A stretch of 64,000 nucleotides of DNA, from contig NC_083383.1 in the NCBI RefSeq assembly GCF_031755915.1, positions 4,175,001 to 4,239,000 of the forward strand, in the 5' to 3' direction. A program made the translations under genes and the position numbers. This stretch comes from Ziziphus jujuba (taxonomy: Eukaryota > Streptophyta > Magnoliopsida > Rosales > Rhamnaceae). Below the pieces are notes generated by a model. It was given only the letters and a program-made list of their open reading frames with translations. It was not told where the DNA came from and did no database searches. Positions 1-13,434 of this stretch are shown in pieces; the first letter of the stretch is position 1; each line of letters starts with the position of its first letter.

Positions 1-147
1 TAGGTGGCTGAGTTGACATGGACGGTTGTTATGGGTGAGAAGAAAAGGGACTTGGAAAAGCCAAACAAAGAGCACAATCCCACACTTCTACTGGTCGGCT
101 AGCCTTAATGCCCGGAACCCATCTGAAACCTTATCTCCAACACCACC

Positions 148-185
<38 letters not shown>

Positions 186-3100
186 CCCCCTCCATCATTG
201 CCTACTTATACGCTACCTCTTCCACGCACACACAGAGCAAGATTACAATCATCAACATCATCATCAACCTTTAGAATCGATTGCCCCATCATGCCAAATC
301 ATTAGTGGGTTCCACTTTGCCGCCCAGTCTGACGTGTATTTACTTTTGATTGACACGTGTCTACCAAGGGAAAAAAACTGGAATAAATCAGCAATTGGGA
401 ATTTCGTGTGTGTGTGTGTTTTTATACTTTTTTTTTTTTTTTTTTTTTTTTTCTATCAACTAGGCCTATATAGGTACAATTGTACAAAACGATCGAGAGG
501 GAACCAGCATAATATATTGCTGATAGCAGGCATCCTTTGTTTATAAGCTTTCCCTTTTTTAGCTTTTACTTTTGTCGTGTGGGTGAGTGATGGATTAGGA
601 ATGTGTGTGTTTTGTTTATTCTAAACCCGATTATTCCTAATCATCTTAGGCATATATTATTGGTTTCTCCACTGTGTCAAAGTCAATGTCTATCTATTAC
701 GCACTTGAAAGCTTCTCACTGAAGGTTTGGATCCGTATGCAATCCTATCTTATAAATTGCCTCCTAACCAACTTTTCTTGACCTAACAAATGCTCCAAAT
801 TTACTTTTTTTTCCTAGTTCATATATATTATATATTAATCATACATGTCTCCTAGGAACTGTTTGCTTCAAAGGGAAATTGGAATTCACTGTTTACTTAA
901 AGATAAAAAGTTCGATGCCACTCCCAACGGTTATATGTCCCGTCAAATATTGAATCTGAATTTTTTTTTTTTTTTTTTTTTTGCAATTATGACTTGCACA
1001 AGGGGTGCATTGAACTTGTAGATCCGTCGGTGGATCAACCGTACGTACAGGGCATCATTTCCCATCACTTATTTTTTACAAAGATGCTCCTCAGTTTTGA
1101 TTTTATCGAAATTCTTTTATTATTATTATTATTATTTTAAATATCAAAAGGAAAAATTTTAATTGTTGCATTTATTTATTTATTTTGCTAAAGCTTTTAT
1201 TTCTTTAAAGTTTGGAATAATTTCTTTCCGAATAAATATTTTATTTAACCTCTGCATTTTACATTGATTTGAAGATATATAATAGAGAATTATTTGTTTA
1301 ATTTTAAAACTAAAAGAACAAATTATAATTTATAAGAACATAGCCAAATAAATTTTTTTTTTATATATATTATTTATATGTTTATTTACTATTAGACAAG
1401 ATGTGTTTTTGAAGAGACTTCAAAGGGGTGGTTCTATATATTCATCAAGGCGTAAGGCCAAAAAGCTATATGATTGGATATGGTCGCATGGAGGTTGGGG
1501 GTCATTAAATTTTGATTATTGCATGTCACTTTCTCTACTTTACATTTATCCACCGAACGCTGAAACTCACAGGAGATAAACAATTCATCAATTCGAGGAA
1601 AAATTGGCCGATTGACATGAAATCCAGGTCAATGCCATTCACAGGCTACTCCCTAATGTTGCCTACTATTTGGATGCTGTTTTAATACGCTAATTAATTG
1701 ATTTTTTAAAGGAATAAAGATTAGATTTCATGTACTCTATATATATATATATATATATATCTCATGATGAATTTAAGTTGGGCTTGAATTCAATTTTGTC
1801 ATGAACTTAATGACCTATAATTAAGATTTTCTATGCATTTTAATATATATATTTATATGGAGCTTTGATTTAATAGTCTAATTAGCTCACCTTATACTCT
1901 ATGATATCAGTATAATACGAAATGGAAATAAAAAAGACAATATAAAAAATTATTTTATTATTTTTATTAAAAATTTAGTATTTTTTATAAACAATATGAA
2001 ATTTAATAAACTACCATTAAAGAATTTATTTTTCCTTAGTAGGTTTTAAATATTGTAATATAAAAACAAATAAATGTTATAAATTAATATAATTATATAT
2101 TATTTATAGATTTTATATTTAGATAAACCAATAAAATGATCTAGATAACCTACTAAATTATAACATTATATATATTTATATCTATATATATATATATACA
2201 CATAAAAAAAAGAAAAAAAAGAATATACACGTACGATATTAATTGTATGTAGAATTATATTAAAAATGTCACTTTAAGATTTCAACTCCTCGGTGAAACC
2301 TTAAAACATGTCACTTTTGTCATTGCTGCAGTTATTTCCTATTATAATTTCATTAATATATATATATATATATATAGCTAATTCGTGAATAGCTAGTGTA
2401 GCTCATATTTATTTATTCTTAAATTTTTGATTGGTAATAAACTTAACCAAAATGCGTTAAATACCAACGTATCCCTTAAATTTAGAACAAATTTGGATCA
2501 ACCTAAAGAATATGTAGTGGGGGACATATAGGCGGTCGACTAGGTCTGCATGCTGGGAGGACAAGTGACTTGTCTGCTTTCTGAGACTTACTAATGCTGT
2601 CCCCCTTGGATATTTTTCTCTATATTCAGCCATAGTCAATAAAGTTTTTACTACTTAGCAATCTGTTAACTCTGTCTCTTTACCTGTAAGCCCCATGTAC
2701 CATGCCATGAGACCACCGATCCAAAATATTGTTTTGTTTAATCAACCCACAAGTTCATATAGCCAGGTAGTATATCTCTATGCAATTTATATGTATATAC
2801 ACAAGAAATTAGAAAATTCTATATTGACAGAGATATACTTTCTTGCCCTGTTCAAAATAAAGAATAATTTGTATTGGTGTTTGGAACATTATTTAATATA
2901 GATTTTTTATTAAATTAATATTTAATTATTCAAATATTATTTTAATTATTGATAAAAATGAGTCAAATATTGAAAAAGAATATAATATATCACATGATTT
3001 AGAAGTGAAAGGTTTTGAATAATCACAAATATAAATGGAATTTATTAAAGTACTGTAAAATGAAAAATATCATATCTGAAATACAACAAATATATTGAAA

Positions 3101-3650
3101 AATTTATTGTTTATAAAGTTTTATTCACTCATCGAACAAAGATATTGTTATATATATATATATATTTCAATATATTTTAAGATCAGGGTTCAATTTTTGA
3201 AGTAGATGAAATTCTCTATCCCTCAATTCTAGTAAGTTTAATATTGCCAAAAAAAAAAATGAACAATAAATTATATATATGTTCGCATATTGCACTTTTT
3301 GAAATTGCATAATAATATTATAATAAAATAATAATTCCGAAATAATATGAAAGTGAAAAAGAAGGGTGAAAAGCGGCGAATGATTCTTGTATTGATGGGT
3401 GCTAGTGTACATCCACATTACATGTGGTTCCACGTATGCAATTCCCACTCCAAATTACTTATATTATACACATTGTATACCAGTATGAAAAGGGTCAAGG
3501 GAAGGAAGGGTATCGGGATGGGAAATGGAATTGCATTTGGTTGTTTGTCATGCTCATGCTATCTCTCATATAATTATGGTCAACCTATGAGGACAAAGAG
3601 ACATGGGAATTTTAATAATTCCACACACAAGATTCGTTACTCGTTTCCTT
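1..3650. other. Intergenic, upstream of the HD-Zip gene
   Basis: No gene could be supported here. The stretch is AT-rich and contains a (CT)n run at 151-182, poly-T runs near 430-452 and 961-982, and several (TA)n tracts (about 1739-1760, 2358-2378, 3150-3165). Small open frames are low-complexity or lack recognisable domains. The first 600 bases are less AT-rich and hold a G-box palindrome. This could be the edge of a promoter for a gene lying to the left, but nothing proves it. Confidence 0.6.
352..361. promoter_or_regulatory. Palindromic G-box
   Basis: GACACGTGTC is a perfect 10-base palindrome with the CACGTG core at 354-359, the binding site of bHLH (PIF/MYC) and bZIP factors. It lies 3.5 kb upstream of the HD-Zip start, so its target is uncertain. 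One such site is expected by chance in a window of this size. Confidence 0.3.
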
Positions 3651-3692
3651 AGCCTTAAATAATTAGGCCCCCACCTCCCCTCTCTATGAACA

Positions 3693-3727
3693 CTCTCCTC
3701 CTCCTCCTCCTCCTCTTCTTCTTCTCC
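3693..3727 (+). repeat. (CTC)n/(CTT)n pyrimidine tract
   Basis: A run of CTC triplets passes into CTT triplets about 100 bases upstream of the HD-Zip start codon. Pyrimidine-rich tracts of this kind are common in plant core promoters and 5' leaders, so it probably belongs to the promoter or leader of the gene at 3828. Confidence 0.5.
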
Positions 3728-3755
3728 ACCATTCTTTCAATCTTCTCCATTTACT

Positions 3756-3763
3756 TATATATT
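3756..3763 (+). promoter_or_regulatory. Candidate TATA box of the HD-Zip gene
   Basis: TATATATT lies 65-72 bases upstream of the chosen ATG. A start of transcription about 30 bases downstream would give a leader of roughly 40 nt and would exclude the in-frame ATG at 3783. TA-rich strings are frequent here, so this is only a candidate. Confidence 0.3.
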
Positions 3764-3827
3764 TACTTTTTATAAACATTCTTTGCTGCCTCAGCAGTGG
3801 CTTTTTTTTTCTTTTTTTTTTTTAAAT

Positions 3828-4639
3828 ATGGATTTAGATGATGGTTGTGAAATTGGCCTTGGCCTTGGCCTTGTCTCTAGAAATTTTCAGCAGTACTCAG
3901 ATGATCATCATCATCAAAATAAGAAGAGACAACTGTCTTTGAAATATGATCATCTAGTGCCATCTCTTACTCTGGGCCCATCACCCAAGGCTTATCAACC
4001 TGCTGCTGCTCCCAAGATTGAACCAAGCACTAGAGTCGGCCCTTATGCCGGTGAATCAGCCGCCGATCTGCAGCCACAGGCCTCTTCGTTCAGTGGCGTA
4101 TCGTCATTTTCCAATTCGTCTAGCGTCAAGAGAGATAGAGATCTCGCCGGCGAAGAAGTCGAGGCTGAGGCTGAGGTAGAGAGAGTCTCTTCAAGGATAA
4201 GTATTACTGATCAGGAAGATGAAGAAGGCAGTCCAAGAAAGAAACTCAGACTTACAAAAGAACAATCTGCCACTTTGGAAGACAGCTTTAAAAAGCACAC
4301 CACTCTCAATCCCGTAAATATATACCATCTATTCCTAATTTATTCTTTATGATGTGGTCTCTCTCTCTCTCTCTATATATAGATATATATATATATATAT
4401 ATTTTTTTTTTTTCCCCCTCAAAATTGATCTTTTTTTTCTTTTCTTTGTTTTTTTTTTCTTTTTTAAAAAAATTTTGAATTATCAGAAGCAGAAGCAAGA
4501 ACTAGCAAGACAGCTCAATCTACGGCCGAGACAAGTAGAAGTATGGTTCCAGAACAGGAGAGCTAGGTATGTAAATGTTTATTTTATTTATTTTTTAATC
4601 TATGGTAATTAATATGTTCCTTAAATTTTAGATAATATA

Positions 4640-4675
<36 letters not shown>

Positions 4676-4982
4676 GTATAGGACTAAGCTGAAGCAAACC
4701 GAAGCAGATTGTGAGCTACTGAAGAAATGTTGTGAGACACTGACAGAAGAGAACAATAGGCTTAAAAAGGAGCTGCAAGAGCTTAAAGCATCCAAACTGA
4801 CGCCACCGGTTTATATGCATTTACCGACAGCCACCCTCAGCATGTGCCCTTCTTGTGAGCGGATTTGCGCCGGCAGCACCGGCGGCGGTGGTGGTGACGA
4901 CGGCACATCTTCTGCTCCCTTTTCAATCGGAGGAAAGCCTCACTTCTTCAGTCCTTTTACCCATCCTTCCGCTGCCTGCTAG
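3828..4982 (+). CDS. HAT22: HD-Zip class II transcription factor, HAT22/HAT9 type
   Basis: Three exons, 3828-4313, 4487-4566 and 4682-4982, join to 288 codons plus stop with GT-AG introns. The product is a nuclear DNA-binding repressor of the homeodomain-leucine zipper II family, whose members bind CAATNATTG as dimers and act in shade, auxin/cytokinin and ABA responses. Seen in the protein: an N-terminal EAR-type LGLGLGL stretch (about residues 10-16), an acidic/serine-rich linker, a homeodomain at about 137-196 with WFQNRRAR in helix 3, an adjoining leucine zipper, the class-defining CPSCE motif at 244-248, and a C-terminal PSAAC end like HAT22. The first intron falls inside the homeodomain after LNP and the second splits the last Arg of NRRAR. 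An in-frame ATG at 3783 would add 15 residues encoded partly by poly-T; I reject it because the family starts close to the EAR motif. HAT9 versus HAT22 cannot be settled without a tree. Confidence 0.95.
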
Positions 4983-7900
4983 CTAAGCCTCCCAAAGAAT
5001 TATTAAAGGCCACAATAATACTTATGTTTATAAAATATAATTCAAAAATTAATTAATTAGCTCCATTATATATGTTCTCTCATATAAAAACTTAGATTTT
5101 GGTAAAGTTGCTACTACTTAGCTAGGTATCTTTATCATTTATATGTACATATTTGTAAATATTTTACATTACTTTCCGCGTAGGAATTTTTCTTTTCTTG
5201 TTTCTTGTCCAAATGCTATCAGTCAGTGGTTTTTGAATGGAAATTTTAGATTTTACTTTTGTACGTAAATGCCTTTTTTTTTTTTTTTTAATCCCTCTCT
5301 CTCTCTCTCTTATATGGAGATTATATGCCATGTTATATATGGACACCTTTCGATAATTCCAGGATATTAAAGTTGCTGTCCGAGTGGAGAATGCTCGTGA
5401 GATGGAGTATATGGCTAATTAAGTTCATTAGACTATTAGAAAAGTTGCAATAATTTCATATCAATCTCATTCAACTTCAACGGTTTCGATTTTCTTTCTT
5501 CATCGATACATTGTTTAGAATTTGGATTCTACTATAATAAATATAAAGAAAGTTCCTTATATATTTCCATATGAAATCTGAATGAAATTGAAGTCGTATT
5601 TATTTACTCATTATATGTTCATAACTTTATTAGACAAACAATTAATGAAAATTAAATTAAAATTATTTATAAACTTATTTTGCCCTGTTACTTTTTATTT
5701 TTTATTTTTTTGAAAATAAGGTCTTTTTTTGTCAAAAAAATATTTAATTTGCTTACCTTTAATTTTAAGACAATATTAGTAAATACTAGAGTGAGATGTT
5801 ACAGATGAATACAGGAAAGTCACAATTGCATCCGAAAGAATAAAATTACAATAAATAAATAAACTAAATAACATGTAAATATGTATATATTTTACACGCG
5901 TAATACTATGAAAAAATCGTTTTTGCCATTACTACATGATGACTTCTTGGGATGTTGTGACGCAGCAAGGCGGCTTTGCAATTCTTATTTATTTATTTAT
6001 TTTTTATTGATTAGTGCTTTACATGCATACTCACATAAATATTAATTGTGCTAATGTCATGCAATATATATTCTATATGGATAAATATATGACAGATATA
6101 TAATTAAAATCATTAGTCCACTATAGACTATAGTTGCTTTGTGCGGTACAGAAAATGCTTATAACAAAACAATATTGTGCTATATCTAGCTTCGTATTGC
6201 TATATTTTCGTATGTTGTAAATCTGTAATAGAAAAGTAATTAGGAAAATAAATCAGCTACAATCGCTGAAGGCAACAACGGAGAATATAGCAGACCATGT
6301 AGAATTAGAGATATTTGAAGGATCTAAAATTAAGACATTCTTTCTAGGAGTCATGCCGATGAAAATTCTTTCCACACGGCTTCCATTTCTCACCATAGCC
6401 TCATGCCCTCCCTTGTAGTAAAAACGTTGGGCTCCATGACCATCCAATCAGGAGTTTCCAACTCAACAAATTCAAGATTCCATAATATTTATACAAGTAG
6501 ACAATTTATCAGGAAAACTGTGGATTATATGCAATTAGACACTTTTTTACATTTAATCGAGCATTCAAATACATTACGATCTTTCATATAGATTTTGTCC
6601 AGGATACCGAATAAGAAAATAACTATATTTATGTACATACACGTGTAATATATGCATGCTGGCTGCTAGTAAATAGGCATAACATCTGAGTTTAAGGTTC
6701 AAATGTGAGAAAGTGCATAAATAAATAAACATATATAAATTAATATTATACACATTTAATTGTACATACATATGGTTACTGCCATGGAGGTGACGTATAC
6801 ATAATGCAATATCTTATCGTCTAGTGATTTAAGATAAAAGATAAAACTTCTTGCAAAATTAAAAAATAAAAAAAATAAAGAGAAAATTTAATAAAAAGTA
6901 CACCTCTCTAATAAAGAAAGGGAAAAGAAAAAGAAAAGACATTCCAACTCTAATAGATATGATATTCATTTATTATGCGTAATGTGAGAATGACATTTTT
7001 GGCTGCCTTAGTGTGTTCTTAAGTTTGTGATTATAAAATTTAAAGATTGGCAAAAGACAAAGAATGAAGAAAGAGGCGCAGACCAAGCCTTTTAAACCAT
7101 GTCAATTTGTTTAACATTGATTAACAATGAGTAATCTCTTGTTGGTATGCTGTGATGTATGTCAAGCTATATATAAATATCATATATATCTAAACATTAT
7201 GTGTGGTTGTCCTTGTTTGCAATATATATATATATATATATACATGCATATACCTTTCTATTCTGAGCTGTTTACTGCTTTTTTATTGCCGATGTATATG
7301 GTATATTCACTGTAACTAGTGTTTATGTATGTTACTGTATATAATTGTCTGATGCTTTTAATTAATTAAAGCCTAATTCTCGCTGAAATTTGATACTTAG
7401 GTTAGTTTGGATTACGTGAAAAGGAAAAAACAAAGGTTAAAAAAATAGTCCTCGTATTTACTTGGAAGAAGATTAATTATAAAAGAAATAAATATAACAT
7501 AAAACTAGCTGATAACATTTTATTTTTCCTGGGTGTCTACAAAGATTGTTTTGGAAAGTATAAATTGCTATTAATTTTTCTTGACCATAAATCAAATTCA
7601 AAAGTTATCAAAAACCAAAAAATAAAAATAACGATCAATCACCATCGATGTCGTCATTGTCCCAACCTGTAGACAGTTGCTTTGGTAATTCCTCACCTGA
7701 TCTTATTGTATGCCTCAGGGAAAAAGAAAAAAAGATTTCTTTCTGAATTTCTCCAATTGGGTGGAGACCAAGTAGGAGCTTTAGGTTTGCGTGGTTGATG
7801 ACGATGTGAATTAGGTTTGCAAGCTTTATTGCCAATCGTCCTGTAAATATTAGATTACTTTGTCGACATATAACAAACCATAAACAATTGTAAACATGCA

Positions 7901-8148
7901 AAATAAATTAAATTAAACAGCACAGCCACAACTCTAATAAATATTTGCTGCCATGACCCACCACGCCACAACTACAATCGAAAACGTATGCTCTAAGGAG
8001 CTAGAATATTAATTTATTCAATTTTTTCCTTCGTAAATAATAACAATAAGAATAAAGGCTGAGGGATCATTTTAATCTTTAAAATTAAAACCCATCAGGC
8101 TTAAGCCTGTCCCTCTTCCTTTGAAATTGAACTCGATCCATTTACGTT

Positions 8149-8260
8149 TCTTTGGCCCAAAGAATGGAATTGAGTTCCTCAATCTGCTTACGTTGGTTCG
8201 GCCCCTGAAAGAAAAGCCCACTATAAGCTTTCTGAAACCAGACAGTCATTTGGGCCCAAA
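8149..8260. promoter_or_regulatory. Cluster of GGCCCA / TGGGCC (site II-like) motifs
   Basis: Within about 110 bases there are TTGGCCCAAA near 8152-8161, a GGCCCC at 8199-8204, an AGCCCACT near 8215-8222 and the 12-base palindrome TTTGGGCCCAAA at 8249-8260. TGGGCC/GGCCCA elements are TCP-binding site II motifs typical of housekeeping plant promoters. No gene starts on either side within 3 kb, so this may be a dead promoter or chance. Confidence 0.3.
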
Positions 8261-8955
8261 CCACTTTGACAATTTATGTTGGTTTCGACGACTGGATGGG
8301 CTGCTGTCTGTTTGACAAACTACTCTGAATTGGAGTGAATCCATTTAAGGCGTTCAATTTTATTTTTTTTAAAAACATGTTACATGCAATTTGAATGTAA
8401 TTATTAAACCAAAAGAGTAGAAGACACAACATCATACCGTCTCTAAACTCATTTTTCATTTAGAATTAAAGGGGAAATAATACCTCAATGACAAACGAAA
8501 TTCGACATGTTATTATTTTTAAATGATATATAACTAATTTTCATGTAGTATTTTGAGTCCAATCTCTTTATGTTATTTGTAATATGATGTGTCACTAATT
8601 ACGTTCAAAAATTGAAAAATTCTTTATTTATTGGTAATTTTATAAGATGAGAAACAAAGAAACCGGCGCATCGATCTATGACTTGATCTTGAAAGATGAA
8701 AAGATAATGACTAAATCCCTTTAAAAATTCCCTTTGACAATTAATTATTTGTCCTGTTCTATAATGAATGCTACATAAAAATTTGGATTCTTATTAGTTT
8801 CCTAACACCCTTACAGGACATGGCTCATGCAACGTCTTTGCATATTTTTTTATCGTCTGCAAAACTTCAAGAAAAAAATTATAATATATCTGGTCATTAA
8901 TTATCGACGACGTACACCAGCCTGTAAAATTAAAAACTCAATCAAAATGTTATTA

Positions 8956-8977
8956 ATGTGTGTGTGTGTGTGTGTGT
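8956..8977 (+). repeat. (GT)n microsatellite
   Basis: An uninterrupted run of about eleven GT units lies in the intergenic sequence downstream of the HD-Zip gene. Confidence 0.8.
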
Positions 8978-11278
8978 TATTGTAGCTACACAACATCGTA
9001 ATTGTAACAAGTATAATTGCTTGCCTATATATTTTCATTTTCACTACTAGACAAGATACTCGTGCAGCAAGAAAAGGTAAAACCTGAGGCTCTGCATTAA
9101 ATTTTTGTTGGTAATAACAAGTTAAATATAGAGATTTGTTTTTTGGCCGAGAAGTGAAATATAGTGATGTGTAATTATTGTTGACGATGGACATCGATTA
9201 GCTCAGTATATATGACTGTGGATTAAACTTATTGAGAAGGCGTGAGGAAATGATAATTATTATGTGCGTGTATATATATATATATATATATTTTGATAGA
9301 TATGATAATTCTTATATATGCTCTATGCTCTCCCTGTTTAACAATTTGTACATATATATATATATATATATATCTATATTTACACTGTTTGTAGATTCCA
9401 AGCACCAATATATATCATTTATCATTTTCATGGAGTGGTAGATGGCCAGACCTACCTATAGGAAAATGACCCAAATTTCTCACATCCGAAAACCACATGG
9501 CTATCTTTAAATTGAAGAATGGTCAGTTATCACGAGGTTAGATCCTAAACCTCTGCTTAGGTCTTTAGCTACACCTATTCTATACAAAATGCTAAGCTAC
9601 TATAGGCTTGAACAATGGAACTAGTAAATCCTGTCTCTAGACCTATTTATTTATTGTGTTTAAGAACTGGAGCATGGATTTCTGGTTATCTTAATCTAGA
9701 CAAATAATATATCTAATTTCGTAATTCTATATATATATATATATATAATCAATTTTATATTAGAATAATTTAATAGTTTTAATATTGAATTTTTTTTATT
9801 TATTATTTTATCAGATCATTAATTAGGATTTAGAATTCAGTTATACTCAAATTTGAATTTAATAATATAATAAAATTTTAATTAATAAAAATGAATTCTA
9901 TCAAAATTCGATAATTAATAAATATAATTTTAAATTTAAATTTTTTATATGATTCAATGGTTGCAAAAAAAAAATCTTGACATTAGACCTGACTTGATTG
10001 AAGCTATATATGTGTATATATATATATTCATAAGTATATATATATATATAGATGTATACAATTCTTTTATGATGGAAATATCCACAAAATAATATTATAC
10101 TAATACAGACAGCAAAATACTTATAAATAATAATTTCTGATTTCTATAGTTGACAATAATTTTTACTTTCAACCATCTTCATAAGTTATTTATAATATAT
10201 ATACATATATATATATATATATATCTTCACAAATTTTTATAATGTGGATATCCAAATAATAAAATTTCTATATATGTAAATATATTATGTGATTCGAATA
10301 TCATAATTCGTCATCTTATTTTTTTTATATTGGAGGCACTTGTCTAACTTAAATTATCATTGTATTCCAGATTCATTTGCTAATTGAAACTACCAACATG
10401 CATCCTAATGCAGTAGAAACGTGCAGCAGATGTACTACTAAAGTTCAAATTGCATAAAAAAGAATATGTTCATTTAAAAGAGTTGAAGGGATAATAAAAC
10501 ACATAGTATTTATAACGTTTTTTTTTTATAGGGAGAAAATGACTATAAGTTGTAAAAGACTTGCTGTCTCAGTCAAGTAGGTAGCTATATACTTTATAAA
10601 CATTATTGAAAATTTTATTAGGTTGATAAAGCATACCAAATCAATGCAAATCAAATCCACAAGGCAACTAACAATTAATGCAGGTTTGAAATAAAAGAAA
10701 TAGCGAAGTTTCGTCAACTTCTTTTCACAATATATACAATTAAACGTATATAGTCGTAAACCTTGGAGTTATGCATAGAGAATTCATGGTAGAGATTGAC
10801 AATGCTAGCTCAGAATTACATTTAAAAGTTTTCTGTCCTAACTACATCATAAGCTCTTCGCATATAAACGTACGTAATTAAGAACAAGAGCAATAGTATA
10901 GTACTCCAGCACTGCAGCTAAGCTAGCTTGTATATATATTTTCAACCAACAAACATGGGAACGGAAGAAACATGCACCCCAACTTTATATATAAAATTGC
11001 ACAAATGATTATATATATATATATATGGTTACGCTGCAATCCAGCTTTTGATTTATATATCACCAAGAACATATCGACGATGAACTTCCACAAAATTATA
11101 CCCAAAAAAAAAAAAAAAAAAAGACGAGAAAAAAAGATGGGAATGTAGAACACAATTACCGGCTGGACTATTAGCACTTAAAATCACAGCATGCTAGCTG
11201 GCGATCCTGATCAGGATTATATGGAATTGAAACTCATCAACTTCACGAAGTGGAGGTGGGTTTAATTCATTTGTTCTC

Positions 11279-13398
11279 TCATGGGCCTAGACGGTAATGA
11301 CCATCCCCCATGTAGTGACCATCCATGTAGAGCGCTGCGTTTTGTGGATGAAGACCATCCATCACCATGAATTGCATGTCTTCAGAAGGTTTCCAGTGAC
11401 GCTTTCTTTGATTTATGAACCAATTATTTATTTGTTTCTGGTCCAAACCGGTTGATTCAGCCAATGCCACCTTCTCTGTCTCCTGTATTAGTAGTAGAAT
11501 TTGTAATTTACTATAATATTGGCAATCTCAGAAATTAAATAAAGGGTGATTGCTTGGCTTAAAAGGGAAACCATATTAACATATAATAATACGTACAGAA
11601 GGATATGGCCATTTATAGTGCAATTCCCACCAACTAAGAAGCTTCTGCCTGGCATCTTTTGGCAATTTCCCTTTCTTCTTTTTCTTGGAAAGCTCTTGCT
11701 TGAGGCTGCTCAAATAACCACTGTATTTCCTCAATAGGTGGTTCTTAAGTTCTCTGTCTTCAGCGCGCGGATCGATTTCCGGTAGTTCTGTTTCTCCACC
11801 GCTGTTGTCCTGATCATCTTCCGATGAACCAATGCCTTCACACTTGTCGTCTGTGCATTTTACATTTTCAAATGCAAAACTATTTAAACTTGTATTCAAA
11901 TGCAAAAGAAATGAAAAAATTTTCATTATATTTCCCCCGTATAATTTACTCTTAAATCAATAATTACACGCTCATAACTGTAAATTCGAGAAAGTGAGAA
12001 AAGACAGGAAGGATAAAGGTAAAAATTAGGTGATCTAGGTCCCATTTCGAGAATTCATGATATTAGCAGTCAGAAGTTATTACCTATGACCATCAAAAAA
12101 GAACACTGCGTATCATATCTTCTAAAGATTAATTAATTTTTGGCAACGAAATTGGAGAAAGTAAAGTAGAGGCAAAGTGCACACATCATAAATGGGTCAA
12201 GTGAGGCCTAGCTAACCAGAGGCTCGATTCTCTCGACATCCATGATTCATTTATTAATTTAAAATTATTCAGAAAGAAAAAGAAAAAGAAAAAGGAAAAT
12301 TTCTCCCCAATATTATTGATAGGAGCATCTGAAGCGGATTCTTCTAGAGAACCGCTAGAAGAATCCGCTAGTTTGTGGCAAGTAGTTCAAATCCCAGCTA
12401 GGCTATCAGAATTGAGAATCTTGGAATTAGTTATCTTTGTTAACAGATTGTTTTGTTTTATCAATAATTAATATTTATAGCCTGCATCAGGTCCTCCAAT
12501 TAATCAGAAATAATACAGTTGCATTTCATTTGACTTGTGATATAAATATATATATATATATAAACATAATTTTCATTTATATTAACGTTCATAATCCTCT
12601 AAAAATTTTGATATCCTAAATGCCTCTCAATTAAGTGCCTTTAGCCATCATATATTAAAAAATTCCACACGAATGCAAGAGGAAACAGTATCATCTCTAT
12701 CAACGAAACACGATCGGAGGTTTCATGATAGGCTCCCAAAATTGAAACATCCAATTTAATCGATCACTAGACCAAAAAACAAAAAAATAAAATAAAATAA
12801 AATAAAAACACAAATTTGAATCTAAGAAGAAATCACAAACAAGATAATAAGTAGTCGTAGTGATACAAAGCATTATATATAAATAACCGCTCAAGCAGTA
12901 TGAGATAATTAGTTATCCTATCATAATATAAAATCAATGCATCAAAATTTTATAAGCACCCTCCTTTTTCCTCAATCTCATGCGAGTTTGTAGGAGTTCC
13001 TTTTTCTTTTTCTTTTTTTTTTCTTTTTTTTAATTTTTCATTTAGCTGTGGATCATGTGTTTAGCACATCCTTTAAAGGCAAATGATTGATTCATGTGTT
13101 TAATACCAACAAAGCTGGATATTAAATCACGATTGAACTGTATTCGGGGTAATATCTCCGAACTCTATTTCAACGACAGTCATATTAAAAATAATACGTA
13201 TATAGCCCACATAAAGGTCCAACCATTTCAATATGGTTAATGAAATTAATTAGAAACTAGCACAAACATAAAAGATTAAATATATATATCAACCAGCATC
13301 AATTATATATTTGGTGCTATACGTTGTGGACTTGCCAACAAATTTGGTACCCACAAGTCCACAACAAAATTAACTAGACGTATGAGTCACTCACTAAC

Positions 13399-13434
<36 letters not shown>

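Larger units (their letters stand above)
4983..11278. other. Intergenic, between HD-Zip and KNOX genes (3' to 3')
   Basis: These 6.3 kb separate two convergent genes. They are very AT-rich with many (TA)n tracts (for example 7210-7241, 9270-9291, 9351-9373, 10205-10224, 11009-11027) and a (GT)n run at 8956-8977. No protein family was recognised. A short open frame on - at about 6253-6447 has less biased composition and could be an old exon fragment, but I could not match it. The 8.1-8.3 kb segment carries GGCCCA/GGGCCC motifs and is listed separately. Confidence 0.55.

Noticed and set aside
3783..3827. In-frame upstream ATG of the HD-Zip gene
   Set aside because: The 15 extra residues are mostly Phe/Leu from poly-T and are absent from the family; the EAR motif normally follows the start closely.
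10923..11177. 84-codon minus-strand frame just downstream of the KNOX stop
   Set aside because: It is Phe/Ile/Tyr-rich translation of AT-rich 3' flanking sequence with a poly-A/T run and no known domain.
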